This document shows, piece after piece, positions 42,148 to 52,623 of a DNA stretch of 64,000 nucleotides. The notes beneath the pieces were generated by a model. The model had not been told where the DNA came from and made no database searches. It worked only from the letters and a program-made list of their open reading frames with translations. The DNA is taken from positions 682,001-746,000 of the forward strand of contig NZ_JAUSYU010000001.1 of the NCBI RefSeq assembly GCF_030817075.1. Direction: 5' to 3'. Both the position numbers and the translations under genes were made by a program. The DNA is from Arthrobacter sp. V1I9. GTDB lineage: Bacteria; Actinomycetota; Actinomycetes; Actinomycetales; Micrococcaceae. Position 1 is the first letter of the stretch. Every line of letters begins with the position of its first letter.

Positions 42148-42819
42148 CTACTCCTGGAAGCGGTAACCGAGGCCTGTTTCGGTCAGCAGATGCCGGGGAT
42201 TGGCCGGATCGGTTTCAAGCTTCCGCCGCAGCTGTGCCAGGTAGACGCGCAGGTACGCGGTCTCGGTGGCGTAGGCCGGTCCCCACACCTGGGTGAGGAT
42301 CTCTTCGTGGGTGACCAGGGCGCCGGTGTTCCTGGCCAGCAGTTCCAGGATGTTCCATTCGGTGGGGGTCAGGCGGACCGCCACGCCCCGGCGGGTCACC
42401 TGCTTGGTGGCGAGGTTGACGGTGAAGCCGGTGGTTTCAATGACGGGAGCGTCCCCGGGGGATCCGCGGCGCAGGGCTGCGCGGAGCCTGGCCATGAGTT
42501 CGTCCATGCCAAAGGGCTTGGTCACGTAGTCGTCCGCACCTGCGTCCAGTGCCTGGATCTTGTCGTCGGAACCGTGCCGGGCGGACAGGACCACGATGGG
42601 GACTGTGTTCCAGCGCCGGAGCCGGCGGATCACTTCTACGCCGTCCAGGTCCGGAAGGCCCAGGTCCAGGATGATGACGTCCACGGGGTGCTCCGCTGCC
42701 TGTTCCAGTGCGTTCTGACCGGTGAAGGCGGTGACCGTGGAGTAGCCCCTGGCGTTCAAGTTGATCTGCAACGCACGGAGGATCTGGACCTCGTCGTCAA
42801 CGATCAGCACTGCTGCCAT
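42148..42819 (-). CDS. kdpE: Response regulator KdpE
   Basis: 223 residues of the OmpR/PhoB class. The receiver domain (1-120) keeps VDDE, the phospho-acceptor Asp in VIILDLGLPDLDG (about 53) and the Lys in VTKPFG. The C-terminal winged helix (about 130-223) has LTPTEWNILELLARN and LRRKLETDPANPRHLLTETG. It activates K+-uptake genes when phosphorylated by KdpD. Its ATG lies 23 bp inside the kdpD end, so the two are coupled. No kdpFABC target is in the window; the closest candidates are the APC permease and trkH just downstream. Confidence 0.95.
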   Translation of the reverse strand: MAAVLIVDDEVQILRALQINLNARGYSTVTAFTGQNALEQAAEHPVDVIILDLGLPDLDGVEVIRRLRRWNTVPIVVLSARHGSDDKIQALDAGADDYVTKPFGMDELMARLRAALRRGSPGDAPVIETTGFTVNLATKQVTRRGVAVRLTPTEWNILELLARNTGALVTHEEILTQVWGPAYATETAYLRVYLAQLRRKLETDPANPRHLLTETGLGYRFQE

Positions 42820-45361
42820 GGCGTCCTCTCACGTCGGGTTCGGGCGCTATGCCCGTGGAGAGCGGCAGCCGGACCACCATGGTCAGGCCCCCGCCGGGAG
42901 TGGGCTCAGCCAGGAGTACCCCGCCCATGGCTTCGGTGAACCCCTTCGCCACGGCAAGGCCAAGTCCGATCCCCGTCCCGGGTGTGGTGTCATCGGCGCG
43001 TTGGAAGGGCCGGAACATCGCCAGGACCTTCTCCGGCGGTATGCCGGAGCCGTGATCGACAATGCTGAGCTCACTGGCGGGAACATCACCAATTCTTGCA
43101 CTGCCTGCGCCGCCCACGGCGCCGGCAATCACGACGTCGGACTCGGGGGCGTACTTCAGCGCGTTCTCCACGAGGTTGGCGATGACCCGTTCCAGCATCC
43201 CGGGGTCGGCATCGACCGGCGGCATGTTGTCCGGGAGCAGCACCCGGAGCCGCCCGGACGCGGTGCCGCGCAGGGCTTCGCCAACCACATCGGTCCAGTA
43301 GACCGGGCGCAAAAGCGGTGCGACGGCGTCGGCCGTTATTCGCGACATGTCCAGGAGGTTGCTGACCAGCCGGTCCAGCCTGTCGGCGCCGTGCTCTATG
43401 GTGGCCAGCAGCTCTTCCTGCTCCGCCGGCCCGAAGGCGATCGACTTGTCCCGCAGGCTGCTGGACGCGAGCTTGATCCCGGCCAGGGGAGTGCGCAGGT
43501 CGTGGGACACGGCCCGCAGGATGGAGGTCCGCATGGTGTTGCCTTCGGCCAGGCGCAGGTTTTCCCGCTGGCTCGCGGAGAGCTCTTCGCGCTGGACCAT
43601 GGCCAGCAGGTGCGCACCGAAGGCCGCCAGCAGCCGCCGTTCGTCCTGGGAGAGTTCCTTCCCGTTCAGCGTGAGCATCCGGTCCCCGTCCAGCTGCTCC
43701 ACCGTGTCTGCCTCGGCAACGTCAACCGGGCGGCGCTCGCCGGAAAACTCCTGAAGTTCCCACCTGGCTGTCCTGCCGGGTCCGGACTCATACCTCGTCC
43801 ACAGTCCTGCCCCCGTCGCCTGGAACTGCTCCCGCACCTGGTCCAGGAACGCCGGGATACTGTTTCCTTCGGCCACGGCCCGGCGGCTCAGTTCGCCCAG
43901 GACGGCGGCCTCGGCGCCGGCGATGTGTGCTTCCTTGCTGAGCTTGGCGGACCGGTCCACCACCAGCGACACCGCCACGGCCACCAGGACGAAGATCAGC
44001 AATGCCAGGACGTTTTCCGGGTCGATCACGGACAAGGACCCCACCGGTCGGACGCTGTAGTAATTCACGATCAACCCAGCGACGACGGCGGCTGCGACTG
44101 CGGGCCACAGCCCGCCGAGCAGCGCCACGCCAACGATTCCGGTCAGGTGCACCAGCATGTCGGTGGAGAGCTGGTTGTGGGGGAGGAGGTCCAGGACGAA
44201 CTGCAGGAACGGGGGCAGGGCCACGGCCAGGGCAAACGCCGGGATCTCCCGACGGCGGCCAAGCCTGGGGGGTGTTCTGCCCTGGCGGCCGGGAGAGCCG
44301 GAGAAGTGGATGATGAGGTGGACGTCGATGCTGCCCGCGTCCCGCATGACGGCGGCTGCCACCGTGCGGCGACGGTTGAACAGCGGCCGGCGGGTGGGGG
44401 AGCCGATGATGATCTGCGTGGCGCTGATGCTCCTGGCGAAATCCACCAGCGTGGGACCCACGTCCTGCCCGCCAACGGAGTGGAAGACCCCGCCCAGCTC
44501 GGCGGTGAGCCTGCGGAGCAGTTCCAGGTCCTTGCCTGACTCCGGGCCGCGTCCGTCCGTGCTGGCGCGGACGTGGACCACATGGAGCTCGCCGCCCGCG
44601 GCAGCGGTCAGCATTCTGGCGGCGCGACGCACCAGCACCTGGTCCTGGGCCCTGCTGTCCACTCCGACGACGATCTTCTCCCTGGCGGGCCAGCCGTCGC
44701 GCACCCTTGCCGGGTCCCGGTAGTCCGGCAGGCCGGCGTCGACCCGCTCGGCCAGCCACAACAGCGCGAGCTCCCTCAGGGCTGCAAGCGTGCCGGTGCG
44801 GAAATCCCCGGCCAGTGCGGCGTCGGCCTCCTCCCGGGTGCGGTAAATTTTTCCGTCCGCCAGCCGCTGGCGCAGCAACTCAGGGGAGGCGTCAATCAAC
44901 TCGATCTGGTCGGCGCGCCGCACCGCCGCGTCCGGGACAGTATTTGCTTCCTCGACGCCGGTGACGCGCCGAACGGCATCCGACAGTGACTCCACGTTCC
45001 GGATGTCCAGGGTGGAAATGACGTCCATGCCTGCCTGCAGCAGCTCCTCGATTTGCTCCCACCGGCCTCCACCCTCGCCCACGGCAGCGTAATCATCAAC
45101 CAGAACAAGGGCGGGGTGCCGGGCGATCAGCGCTGGCACATCCACATCGGCCTGCTCATTGGCGCCGTCCGGACGGCGCTTCGGGCACAGTTCCAGGCCG
45201 TCCAGCAGCTCCGCAGTATCGGCCCGCCCGCGCAGAGAGACCGCGCCGACTACGACGTCGAAGCCCTCACCGGCCAGCCGTCTGCCTTCTTCCAGCATCG
45301 CAAACGTCTTGCCCGCCCCGGGCGCAGCCCCCAACAGGATGCGCAGATTACCTCGTGCCAT
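42797..45361 (-). CDS. kdpD: Sensor histidine kinase KdpD
   Basis: 854 residues. The N-terminal KdpD domain has a Walker A GAAPGAGKTFAM and VLVDDYAAV, then a USP-like domain (about 225-345). Four transmembrane helices follow (about 375-490), a GAF-like region, the dimerisation helix with the phospho-His in RAVSHDLRTPLAGI (about 617) and the ATPase domain with NLVENALKYAP and GSGIPPEK. It senses low K+ or osmotic change and signals to KdpE. The length fits the family. A GC hairpin lies 60 bp upstream of its ATG. Confidence 0.95.
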   Translation of the reverse strand: MARGNLRILLGAAPGAGKTFAMLEEGRRLAGEGFDVVVGAVSLRGRADTAELLDGLELCPKRRPDGANEQADVDVPALIARHPALVLVDDYAAVGEGGGRWEQIEELLQAGMDVISTLDIRNVESLSDAVRRVTGVEEANTVPDAAVRRADQIELIDASPELLRQRLADGKIYRTREEADAALAGDFRTGTLAALRELALLWLAERVDAGLPDYRDPARVRDGWPAREKIVVGVDSRAQDQVLVRRAARMLTAAAGGELHVVHVRASTDGRGPESGKDLELLRRLTAELGGVFHSVGGQDVGPTLVDFARSISATQIIIGSPTRRPLFNRRRTVAAAVMRDAGSIDVHLIIHFSGSPGRQGRTPPRLGRRREIPAFALAVALPPFLQFVLDLLPHNQLSTDMLVHLTGIVGVALLGGLWPAVAAAVVAGLIVNYYSVRPVGSLSVIDPENVLALLIFVLVAVAVSLVVDRSAKLSKEAHIAGAEAAVLGELSRRAVAEGNSIPAFLDQVREQFQATGAGLWTRYESGPGRTARWELQEFSGERRPVDVAEADTVEQLDGDRMLTLNGKELSQDERRLLAAFGAHLLAMVQREELSASQRENLRLAEGNTMRTSILRAVSHDLRTPLAGIKLASSSLRDKSIAFGPAEQEELLATIEHGADRLDRLVSNLLDMSRITADAVAPLLRPVYWTDVVGEALRGTASGRLRVLLPDNMPPVDADPGMLERVIANLVENALKYAPESDVVIAGAVGGAGSARIGDVPASELSIVDHGSGIPPEKVLAMFRPFQRADDTTPGTGIGLGLAVAKGFTEAMGGVLLAEPTPGGGLTMVVRLPLSTGIAPEPDVRGRHGSSADR

Positions 45362-45665
45362 GGCTCTATTCTTCCCCGGTGGCGCGCCACTCTGCTCCGG
45401 TGCCGGGTAGCAGGCTGAGCGGAGCCTCCGCGCGGTTTCACAACGCGGAGGCTCCTGGCGCTGACACCCTTGGGGGGACGGTGCAACGCCTGAGGGAAAT
45501 CTACCTCACCACATGTTGTGTCCTGCTCGTCTTTGCAGCAAACTGTCCAAGTTTTGATCGGTCCTTGAGGTTCAGTTACCGACGTCAGATTCAGATTTCC
45601 CCGACCAATCCCTACCGCAAATGAACCAAGTCGGCGGGGGACATGATCGGGTCAGTCGCAGGACC
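45362..45665. other. Non-coding stretch upstream of kdpD
   Basis: About 300 bp between kdpD and the haloperoxidase-like gene. It has a perfect hairpin at 45421-45455 and AT-richer sequence (45500-45610) but no credible frame; the kdpDE promoter is expected here. Confidence 0.5.
45421..45455. promoter_or_regulatory. Leader hairpin upstream of kdpD
   Basis: GGAGCCTCCGCG (45421-45432) and CGCGGAGGCTCC (45444-45455) form a perfect 12-bp stem with an 11-base loop, 60 bp before the kdpD ATG and without a U-run. It could be an attenuator or RNA-stability element in the kdpDE leader. Confidence 0.45.
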
Positions 45666-47051
45666 CTACGACTGACATGGCGCCGGCTGGAAGTAGTGAC
45701 CGCTGAGCCACAGCGCCACCCCGTTGCCGATCTCGGCGCCCTGTACGACGGCGGTGCGGAAGTGGATGCCGCCCCAGACACGAGCATCAATGATCTCCTG
45801 TATCGCCGCTGAGAATCCGTCGAAATGCCGTGGCTCGCCCGGGAAGCGACCGGAGCTCACGTCGAAGGCGACCTCGTCCGTGCCGAAGAACTCCTGCGCC
45901 GCATAAAGAGTGGCGCCGCTGACGCAGCCGTGACCGGCCGGGTGGTCCGGGAACGGCGGTGTGCCGAGCGGCGGGACGGTCGCCGTCGATGGATCGAAGA
46001 GCGATTTCCAAGTCGGATCGGCCTCCGTCTCCGGATTGCCGTCGGTGTCGGCTTCGCGGATCGCCGCCATCGGACGCCAGAAGTTCCAGTAGTACTTGTC
46101 GTTCCAGCAAGCGACCGCGCCATCAGCGGCGGCGAGGTTGGTCATCGCGAAGAGCCGGGCCGCGTCGGCCAGGTCGAGTCCGTGCTCCACGGCGAGGCTG
46201 CGGAACACGCCGTTCCAGAGTGCCACCGGCGTGGCTTGCCAGAAGATGGCCGCAGTGGTCTGGTCGTCGGTTCGAGTGGTACTCGCGAGCGCACCGATCT
46301 CCTTGACCTCGTTGAAGTCCGCTGTGTACTCGGCACTCCTGAGCGGGTTGGGACCCTTGGAGCGGAATTGGTCGGGACTCTCGATGATGAACGGTCGGAG
46401 ATTGGCCACCCAGGCGTCCGGGTCGAGCGCATCGGGCGCAACGGGCCGCCAATCGCCGGGATCGGGTCCGATGTCGAACTCGAACGGGGCCATGAACCCG
46501 TCATCGGTGCGTGCGAGGATCATCGCCGCCGCGGCGGCCTCACCGGCGGCGACGCCTTCGTCCTTGTTGGGGCCGTCGGCGACGCCCGCGAGCGTTGCTT
46601 TGTACGCAGCGTCGAGGCCAGCTACCTGGTCCGACGGGACCAGAGTGACGAGAACGTGGTGTGCCGCGGTCGAAATCGCCGCATCGAACGATGCCTCCGG
46701 CCCGACGCCCGCCGGGTCGCCGTCGAGCAGATACGGCTGGTACCCGCGGTCGATGGCGTTCACTGCGTCGTACACCGCGCCTTGAACCATCGCCATGCCG
46801 CGGAGCTGGCCGTGAGCTGTGGGACGCAGTGGGATGACGTGGCCTTGGGCGATGGTGCTCCACTCAATGAGGACGTCCGTGTTCGCCGGCGCCGCGTTCC
46901 GAGCGTTCGAGGCGCCGGCGCTCGACACTCCCGGTACAACGAGTGCGGCGGTCAGTACCGGGATCAAGCAGAGCGCCCACCGTCGGCGCGCACCGTTCCT
47001 CGAAGTCCACGATGGTCGCCTGTGATGATCGTAAGCGTTGCTGTTCGTCAT
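45666..47051 (-). CDS. Secreted vanadium-haloperoxidase-like/PAP2-type protein
   Basis: 461 residues. The signal peptide ends near GVSSAGASNA (about 48). The fold is that of the vanadium-dependent haloperoxidase/acid phosphatase group: KYYWNFWRPMAAIRE carries the first phosphate-site Arg, PFPDHPAGHGCVSGAT the Ser/His block, and GGIHFRTAVVQGAEIG the last Arg/His-type block. Typical members have SGH in place of AGHGCVS, so activity is uncertain. The codon pattern is rather flat compared with neighbours. It stands alone and could have been acquired. Confidence 0.82.
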   Translation of the reverse strand: MTNSNAYDHHRRPSWTSRNGARRRWALCLIPVLTAALVVPGVSSAGASNARNAAPANTDVLIEWSTIAQGHVIPLRPTAHGQLRGMAMVQGAVYDAVNAIDRGYQPYLLDGDPAGVGPEASFDAAISTAAHHVLVTLVPSDQVAGLDAAYKATLAGVADGPNKDEGVAAGEAAAAAMILARTDDGFMAPFEFDIGPDPGDWRPVAPDALDPDAWVANLRPFIIESPDQFRSKGPNPLRSAEYTADFNEVKEIGALASTTRTDDQTTAAIFWQATPVALWNGVFRSLAVEHGLDLADAARLFAMTNLAAADGAVACWNDKYYWNFWRPMAAIREADTDGNPETEADPTWKSLFDPSTATVPPLGTPPFPDHPAGHGCVSGATLYAAQEFFGTDEVAFDVSSGRFPGEPRHFDGFSAAIQEIIDARVWGGIHFRTAVVQGAEIGNGVALWLSGHYFQPAPCQS

Positions 47052-47308
47052 GTCGTCGGTCCTCCAGTCATCACGGAGCCATGTTCAAGCGAACCCGACG
47101 GAGCCGACATTAGGTGCCCAACACCGGCGGCACGCGACCGCCCGAGGTCGGCGCGAGTGCGCAGTCGGGGCGGTTACTCCAAGGGTGAGCCTTTGCAAGC
47201 GCGTTGTCCAGTGGAACTGTGTCCGGCAGCCTTGGAGGTCGCGGGCCAGGCCTGGGTCACACTCTCTGGAACTATCGGGACCCCTACCGCCCTGCCGATG
47301 GACGGACT

Positions 47309-47809
47309 ATGGTCGCGTCCATGAAGCCGATTATCCTTCTCGACGTCAACGGCGTACTGAACCCGAAGCTCCAGCCAGGCAGCAGCCCCGATGCTCCGGA
47401 CCCTCAGCTTTCAGATGCCAAGGTTGCCCTGGTGCGGCGGCTCGCAATCAAAGGGAGGATCGCCTGGGTTTCGACGTCCCCTCCGGACTTTATAGACCGT
47501 CTCGAAGCGCAGCTGGAACTCGACGTGGAACCGCTTCGCGTGACGATAACTCCGCAGCCCGACGACGGGGATGACCCGACGCCCAAGCTGGGGCCGGTGA
47601 CCAGGTGGCTGGGCTCGATGGAGGACGCGGGCGAAGCGGACTGGGACTCCGTGGTCTGGATCGATGATGCACTCGGGCCCGACGTGCACGAGTGGGCCCA
47701 CCATCACAACCAACCCGTCCTGCTGGAAAAGCCGGACCCTAAGGAGGGTCTGACCGAGGCCCATGTCGTGGCGGTTCAGGTCTTCATGGATGACCCAGGG
47801 GGCCGGTAA
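47309..47809 (+). CDS. HAD-like domain protein
   Basis: 166 residues from ATG 47309 (alternative ATG 47321). The HAD motif I is visible in ILLDVNGVLNP (Asp about 10), although the usual DxDxT is DVNGV. Motif IV-like VVWIDDALGPD lies near residue 115. Members of this short HAD group in actinobacteria are annotated as hydrolases or hypothetical secreted proteins; this one has no signal peptide. The ribosome site is weak. It stands alone. Confidence 0.75.
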   Translation: MVASMKPIILLDVNGVLNPKLQPGSSPDAPDPQLSDAKVALVRRLAIKGRIAWVSTSPPDFIDRLEAQLELDVEPLRVTITPQPDDGDDPTPKLGPVTRWLGSMEDAGEADWDSVVWIDDALGPDVHEWAHHHNQPVLLEKPDPKEGLTEAHVVAVQVFMDDPGGR

Positions 47810-47940
47810 GCGGACCCCGGCGCTGATCTTCCCCGGCGCTATGCGCGGGGTTAAATCACGTACCCAGCGCGGCACGCTGTGTGACTCCGCGCGGAAAGGC
47901 ACATATTGACTTTCGATAGAAAGACCAAGATTATTGGTCT

Positions 47941-48438
47941 ATGTCTATTGTTAGTCGATTGGTTCTCCCGCTTAGGGTCCTGCTGGTGATGGTGTTCCTT
48001 GGCCTGTTGGTGGCCCAGGTCATGTCGTTCCCAGGTGAGTTTCTCTTCACAACAGAGGAGGGGCCAAGGATGGACCCCTGGCGATGGCCGATGTTGCTGT
48101 TCTGGGAACTCGAAGCCCTGTGCCTGCAGGTGGTGATCGTGTGTATTTGGCGGCTGTTGACCCTGGTCCAGCGTGACCGGATCTTCACCTCGGACTCGCT
48201 GCGGTGGGTGGACGTGATCGTGTGGGCATTCGTGGTCGCGTGGCTGTTGTTGGCGGTCATGGCCGGCTCCCTTGTGGCGTACATCTACTTCACCCCTGAG
48301 TTGCGTGACCCCGGTACTCCTGCGGTACTGATCGGCATCACGCTGATCGGTGCGGTGCTGGTTCTGCTGATCGTGGTGATGCGGGATCTGCTGCGGCAGG
48401 CGACGTCGCTGAGGACCGACATGGAAGGGGTGATTTGA
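47941..48438 (+). CDS. DUF2975 membrane protein
   Basis: 165 residues with four transmembrane helices (for example VLLVMVFLGLLVAQVM and WAFVVAWLLLAVMAG). The LLTLVQRDRIFTSDSLRWV segment between helices 2 and 3 is the DUF2975 signature. Function unknown, but it is nearly always paired with a small XRE regulator, as here, where the next gene starts in its stop codon (TGATG). Confidence 0.88.
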   Translation: MSIVSRLVLPLRVLLVMVFLGLLVAQVMSFPGEFLFTTEEGPRMDPWRWPMLLFWELEALCLQVVIVCIWRLLTLVQRDRIFTSDSLRWVDVIVWAFVVAWLLLAVMAGSLVAYIYFTPELRDPGTPAVLIGITLIGAVLVLLIVVMRDLLRQATSLRTDMEGVI

Positions 48439-48674
48439 TGGCGATAGTGGTGCGCATCGATGTGCAGCTGGCCAAGCGCAAGATGAGCGTTGGAGAATTC
48501 GCCGAGCGGGTGGGGATTACCCCGGCCAACGTGGCGGTGCTGAAGAACGGCCGGGCCAAGGCCGTCCGCTTCAGCACCCTGGATGCCATGTGCCGTGTCT
48601 TGGAGTGCCAGGCGGGGGACCTGCTCGAATGGGTCGACGACGGCGATGCCGGCGACTTGACGGGCAAGCCGTGA
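48438..48674 (+). CDS. Small XRE-family regulator
   Basis: 78 residues from ATG 48438, after GAAGGGG. A single Cro/CI-type helix-turn-helix: QLAKRKMSVGEFAERVG, ITPANVAVLKNGRAKAVRFS and LDAMCRVLECQAGDLLEW. It probably represses its own operon with the DUF2975 partner. It overlaps that gene by one base and the next by 4 bp. Confidence 0.92.
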   Translation: MAIVVRIDVQLAKRKMSVGEFAERVGITPANVAVLKNGRAKAVRFSTLDAMCRVLECQAGDLLEWVDDGDAGDLTGKP

Positions 48675-48835
48675 AGTGGCTGGTTTCAGTCCTCGTCGTG
48701 ACGCTGGGAGTAGCCATCTTCGTGCTCGGCGGTGCCGACGATTCCCCGGGGTTGCAGGGCATCGGGGCGGTGCTTGTGGCCGCGGCCGCGCTCGGCATCC
48801 GGTCCGGTCTGCGCCGTGACCGGCACAAACGCTGA
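48671..48835 (+). CDS. Short two-helix membrane protein
   Basis: 54 residues from GTG 48671, which overlaps the XRE stop as GTGA. Two hydrophobic segments (WLVSVLVVTLGVAIFVLG and GIGAVLVAAAALGI) and a basic tail. It is the third gene of the DUF2975-XRE unit. Function unknown. Confidence 0.75.
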   Translation: MKWLVSVLVVTLGVAIFVLGGADDSPGLQGIGAVLVAAAALGIRSGLRRDRHKR

Positions 48836-48846
48836 CAGCGGGGGAA

Positions 48847-49857
48847 TCAGCCCTTTGAGGATGGCCGGTCGCCGGCGGCTGCGGCGCGGACATCGCCCTC
48901 TTTGTGCCCGTCCTTCCTTTTGCCGATCGGCAGCGCTTTCAGCAGCGGGTGCACAACAGCCATGACTACCAGGCCCCAGGCGAGCCCGATGACCGCCGAG
49001 CACAGGGTGTTCACGAGCCAGGCGAGGAAGCCGCCCACCACCGCGATGCCGGCGAAGGGGTGCTCGAGGACATGGACCAGGTCATACGGCGCGTGCCAGC
49101 CGAGGTCGTGTGTACCCTGCAGCATGATGTGCCCGCCAACCCACAGCATGGCGATGGTCCCGATAAAGGTGATCGCGGCCAGAACGGCGGGCATCCCCTT
49201 GACGAGCAGTTCGCCGAAGCGCTTGGCGCCGGCGGAGTCTTTCGTGGTCAGGTGCAGGCCGACGTCGTCCATCTTGACGATGAGCGCCACCGCTCCGTAA
49301 ACGGCGATGGTGATCACAAACGCCACGACCACCAGGATGAGCGCCCGGGCCCACAGGGACTCAGCGGCCACTTCGTTCATGGAGATGACCATGATCTCGC
49401 AGGACAGGATGAAGTCGGTGGTGATGGCGCCCTTGATGACCTTGGACTCCGCCGCCGGACCCCGCTCCACCGCCGGCGAATCTTCTTCCGTCGTGTGGTG
49501 CCCGCGGAGCTTGTGCCAGACCTTTTCTGCACCCTCGTAGCAGAGGTAGGTGCCGCCCGCCATGAGGATGAACGGGATGGCCCACGGGATGAAGGCACTG
49601 ACGAGCAGCAGCGCCGGCAGGATGATCAACAGCTTATTCCGGAGCGAGCCCCAGAAGATCTTCTTGATCATCGGCAGTTCGCGGGACGGATCCGCCCCGG
49701 ACACGTACTGCGGGGTCACGGCAGCGTCGTCGATCACCACGCCTGCAGCCTTGGCTCCGGCCTTGGCGGCCCCGGCAGCAACGTCGTCCACCGAGGCGGC
49801 AGCTATGCGGGCGAGGGCTGCGACGTCGTCCAGCAGGGCGACGAGACCGCCGCTCAC
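48847..49857 (-). CDS. DUF808 membrane protein (YedI-like)
   Basis: 336 residues from GTG 49857, after GGGAG. Starts SGGLVALLDDVAALARIAAA, the DUF808 signature, then five to six helices (for example LLIILPALLLVSAFIPWAIP) and a His/Asp-rich GHHTTEEDSPAVERG loop. E. coli YedI is its relative; function unknown. It ends convergently with the DUF2975 unit, and the C-terminus is basic. Confidence 0.9.
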   Translation of the reverse strand: MSGGLVALLDDVAALARIAAASVDDVAAGAAKAGAKAAGVVIDDAAVTPQYVSGADPSRELPMIKKIFWGSLRNKLLIILPALLLVSAFIPWAIPFILMAGGTYLCYEGAEKVWHKLRGHHTTEEDSPAVERGPAAESKVIKGAITTDFILSCEIMVISMNEVAAESLWARALILVVVAFVITIAVYGAVALIVKMDDVGLHLTTKDSAGAKRFGELLVKGMPAVLAAITFIGTIAMLWVGGHIMLQGTHDLGWHAPYDLVHVLEHPFAGIAVVGGFLAWLVNTLCSAVIGLAWGLVVMAVVHPLLKALPIGKRKDGHKEGDVRAAAAGDRPSSKG

Positions 49858-50015
49858 AGGTCGCTCCCGTACTGCTCCAGGGCGGACGGCTGGGCGTGGA
49901 AGCCTCGGTCGAGGCGTGTGATCGGCATATTTCGAGTATATGCGGGCGTGCACTCCCTTGACGGGTTTGGCGCTGTCCGCAGGGTGTACGGGAGATGGCT
50001 TCCCCGGGAATGGGT

Positions 50016-50399
50016 TCAGGGCGGGGGAGTGGAGTCTTCGAGAAGCCAGTCCACAGCCTCGGTCCTGCTTGTAAAGAAGCGCGTGGGGCACGGATGGCTG
50101 TGCGGGCCGCGGAAGGTGGCAATGACACGGTCCACAGCATTGGACCCGAGCAGGGCGATCCGCGAAGCCCCACTGGGTTCCGAGAAAACGGAGCGCGCCT
50201 CGTGGCTGACGGTATCCAGGTTGCTCATCTCCACCAGCAGGGGCCGGGCTTTGCTGCGGCAGGCGTCATTTACCTTCGCGACGGCGGCCCTGATGTCCGC
50301 TTCGCCCAGGCTGACTTTAGGACTCCAGCGCAGATGAAGGACTCCATCCGGGCGGAGCTCCAGAGTGCCCTTGCCACCGTTGGTGAGCATGGTCTCCAT
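50016..50399 (-). CDS. STAS/SpoIIAA-like protein B
   Basis: 127 residues with a beta-alpha pattern of small anti-sigma-antagonist-like proteins: GTLELRPDGVLHLRWSPKVS, RPLLVEMSNLDTVSHEARSV, then PTRFFTSRTEAVDWLLEDS. The last block, TRFFTS-(R/K)-x-A-(V/M)-x-WL-(L/M)-ED, is shared with the protein at 52776, so they are paralogues (a family I associate with DUF7793). It follows the kinase and lipoprotein on the same strand. The role may be partner switching by the nearby kinase; that is inferred. Confidence 0.8.
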   Translation of the reverse strand: METMLTNGGKGTLELRPDGVLHLRWSPKVSLGEADIRAAVAKVNDACRSKARPLLVEMSNLDTVSHEARSVFSEPSGASRIALLGSNAVDRVIATFRGPHSHPCPTRFFTSRTEAVDWLLEDSTPPP

Positions 50400-50409
50400 C
50401 TGGCGCCGC

Positions 50410-50906
50410 TCAACCACTCTTGTTCCGCTTCTTTTCAGCCTCTTTCTGCGCCTCTTCGCGCTGCTTTTCGGCTTCCTTCCGGGCGTCCTCGCGCTGTTCC
50501 TCGGCGTCCTTTGCTGCCTCTTCCGCCCGCTCCCTCTGGTCCTCGGCCGCCTGCGGATCGGCCACCTGTGGATCAGTCGCCGGGGCGGGGGCCGGTGCCG
50601 GGGCCAGGGTTGCTTCCAGTTCACTCCTGATGGTGCCGATGGCGGCCTCGATCCTGCTTTGACGCTGCTGCGACATCCGGCCCCGACCGGCAGCCGTTGC
50701 CACCTCCTGGCTGAGCTGGTCAAGCTCGGCCTGCGCGCCGGCAAAGTCCTGTTGCGCGGCGAGCTGTTTTGCCTCGGCCACCCGGGTTTGCAGTTGTGTG
50801 GCCACACCGCCGTCCAGGTCGGGCTGGCCGGAGCAGGACGTCAGGAGGGAAATGGCAAGGCCGGCGGCCGCCGCACCGGTCAGCAGTCTTTGCAAGGGAA
50901 TGCGAT

Positions 50907-50910
<4 letters not shown>
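50410..50910 (-). CDS. Lipoprotein with charged helical tail
   Basis: 166 residues from ATG 50910, which overlaps the kinase stop as ATGA. The lipobox ISLLTSCSG (Cys about 26) is followed by a helical region (VAEAKQLAAQQDFAGAQAEL), an Ala/Pro linker of AP repeats, and a 45-residue highly charged, Arg/Glu/Lys-rich tail. It probably sits on the outer membrane face as a binding partner of the kinase's extracellular end or as a cell-wall binding protein. Confidence 0.8.
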
Positions 50911-52193
<1,283 letters not shown>

Positions 52194-52241
52194 GGTTGCT
52201 GCCTTCCGTCAGCACCACTCTAGCCATGCCGGGTCAACCGG

Positions 52242-52394
52242 TCAGGTACGGGCTCGTTGCTTTACCCAACCCCATGCCACGGTGGCGGCGAACAGCACCA
52301 GGGCGATGAAGGCCAGCCACAGCAGGCCCTCGATGATGAAGCCCAGGATCGACAGAACAAGCCAAATGACAAGCAGTGTGATGAGTAGTCCCAT
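52242..52394 (-). CDS. Small hydrophobic membrane protein
   Basis: 50 residues from ATG 52394 (frame longer upstream but not conserved in style). Two transmembrane segments cover nearly the whole protein (LLITLLVIWLVLSILGFIIE and LLWLAFIALVLFAATVAWGW), with a basic end. Similar short hydrophobic proteins of general stress genes are known in Actinobacteria. The ribosome site is weak. Confidence 0.7.
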   Translation of the reverse strand: MGLLITLLVIWLVLSILGFIIEGLLWLAFIALVLFAATVAWGWVKQRART

Positions 52395-52422
52395 GGCGGG
52401 TACCTGTTTCGGGTCAGACCTG

Positions 52423-52623
52423 CTAGGAGTTACTGTCCGAAACCGCTGAGCTGACGGCGGTTGGGCTGTCATACTCCTGGTCCGGAATGGCTTCAAGTGC
52501 CTGGATGACGTTGCTGTCAGCACCAGAGTCCTTTGCGTTGGACACCAAGGCTTCACGGCTTGCGGGATAGTCCACCCCGCCGAGGAACTTTTGAATTTGG
52601 ATGGGGTTCGGAGTTTCGGCCAT
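52423..52623 (-). CDS. DUF2795 small protein
   Basis: 66 residues from ATG 52623, after AAAGGAAAC. Pattern NPIQIQKFLGGVDYPASREAL is the DUF2795 core, a short helical domain of unknown role found in stress-inducible actinobacterial proteins. The Ser/Ala-rich end is probably disordered. It is in the same orientation as its neighbours. Confidence 0.85.
   Translation of the reverse strand: MAETPNPIQIQKFLGGVDYPASREALVSNAKDSGADSNVIQALEAIPDQEYDSPTAVSSAVSDSNS

Noticed and set aside
45825..47324. 499-codon plus-strand frame
   Set aside because: Antisense to the haloperoxidase-like gene, which has a signal peptide and family motifs.
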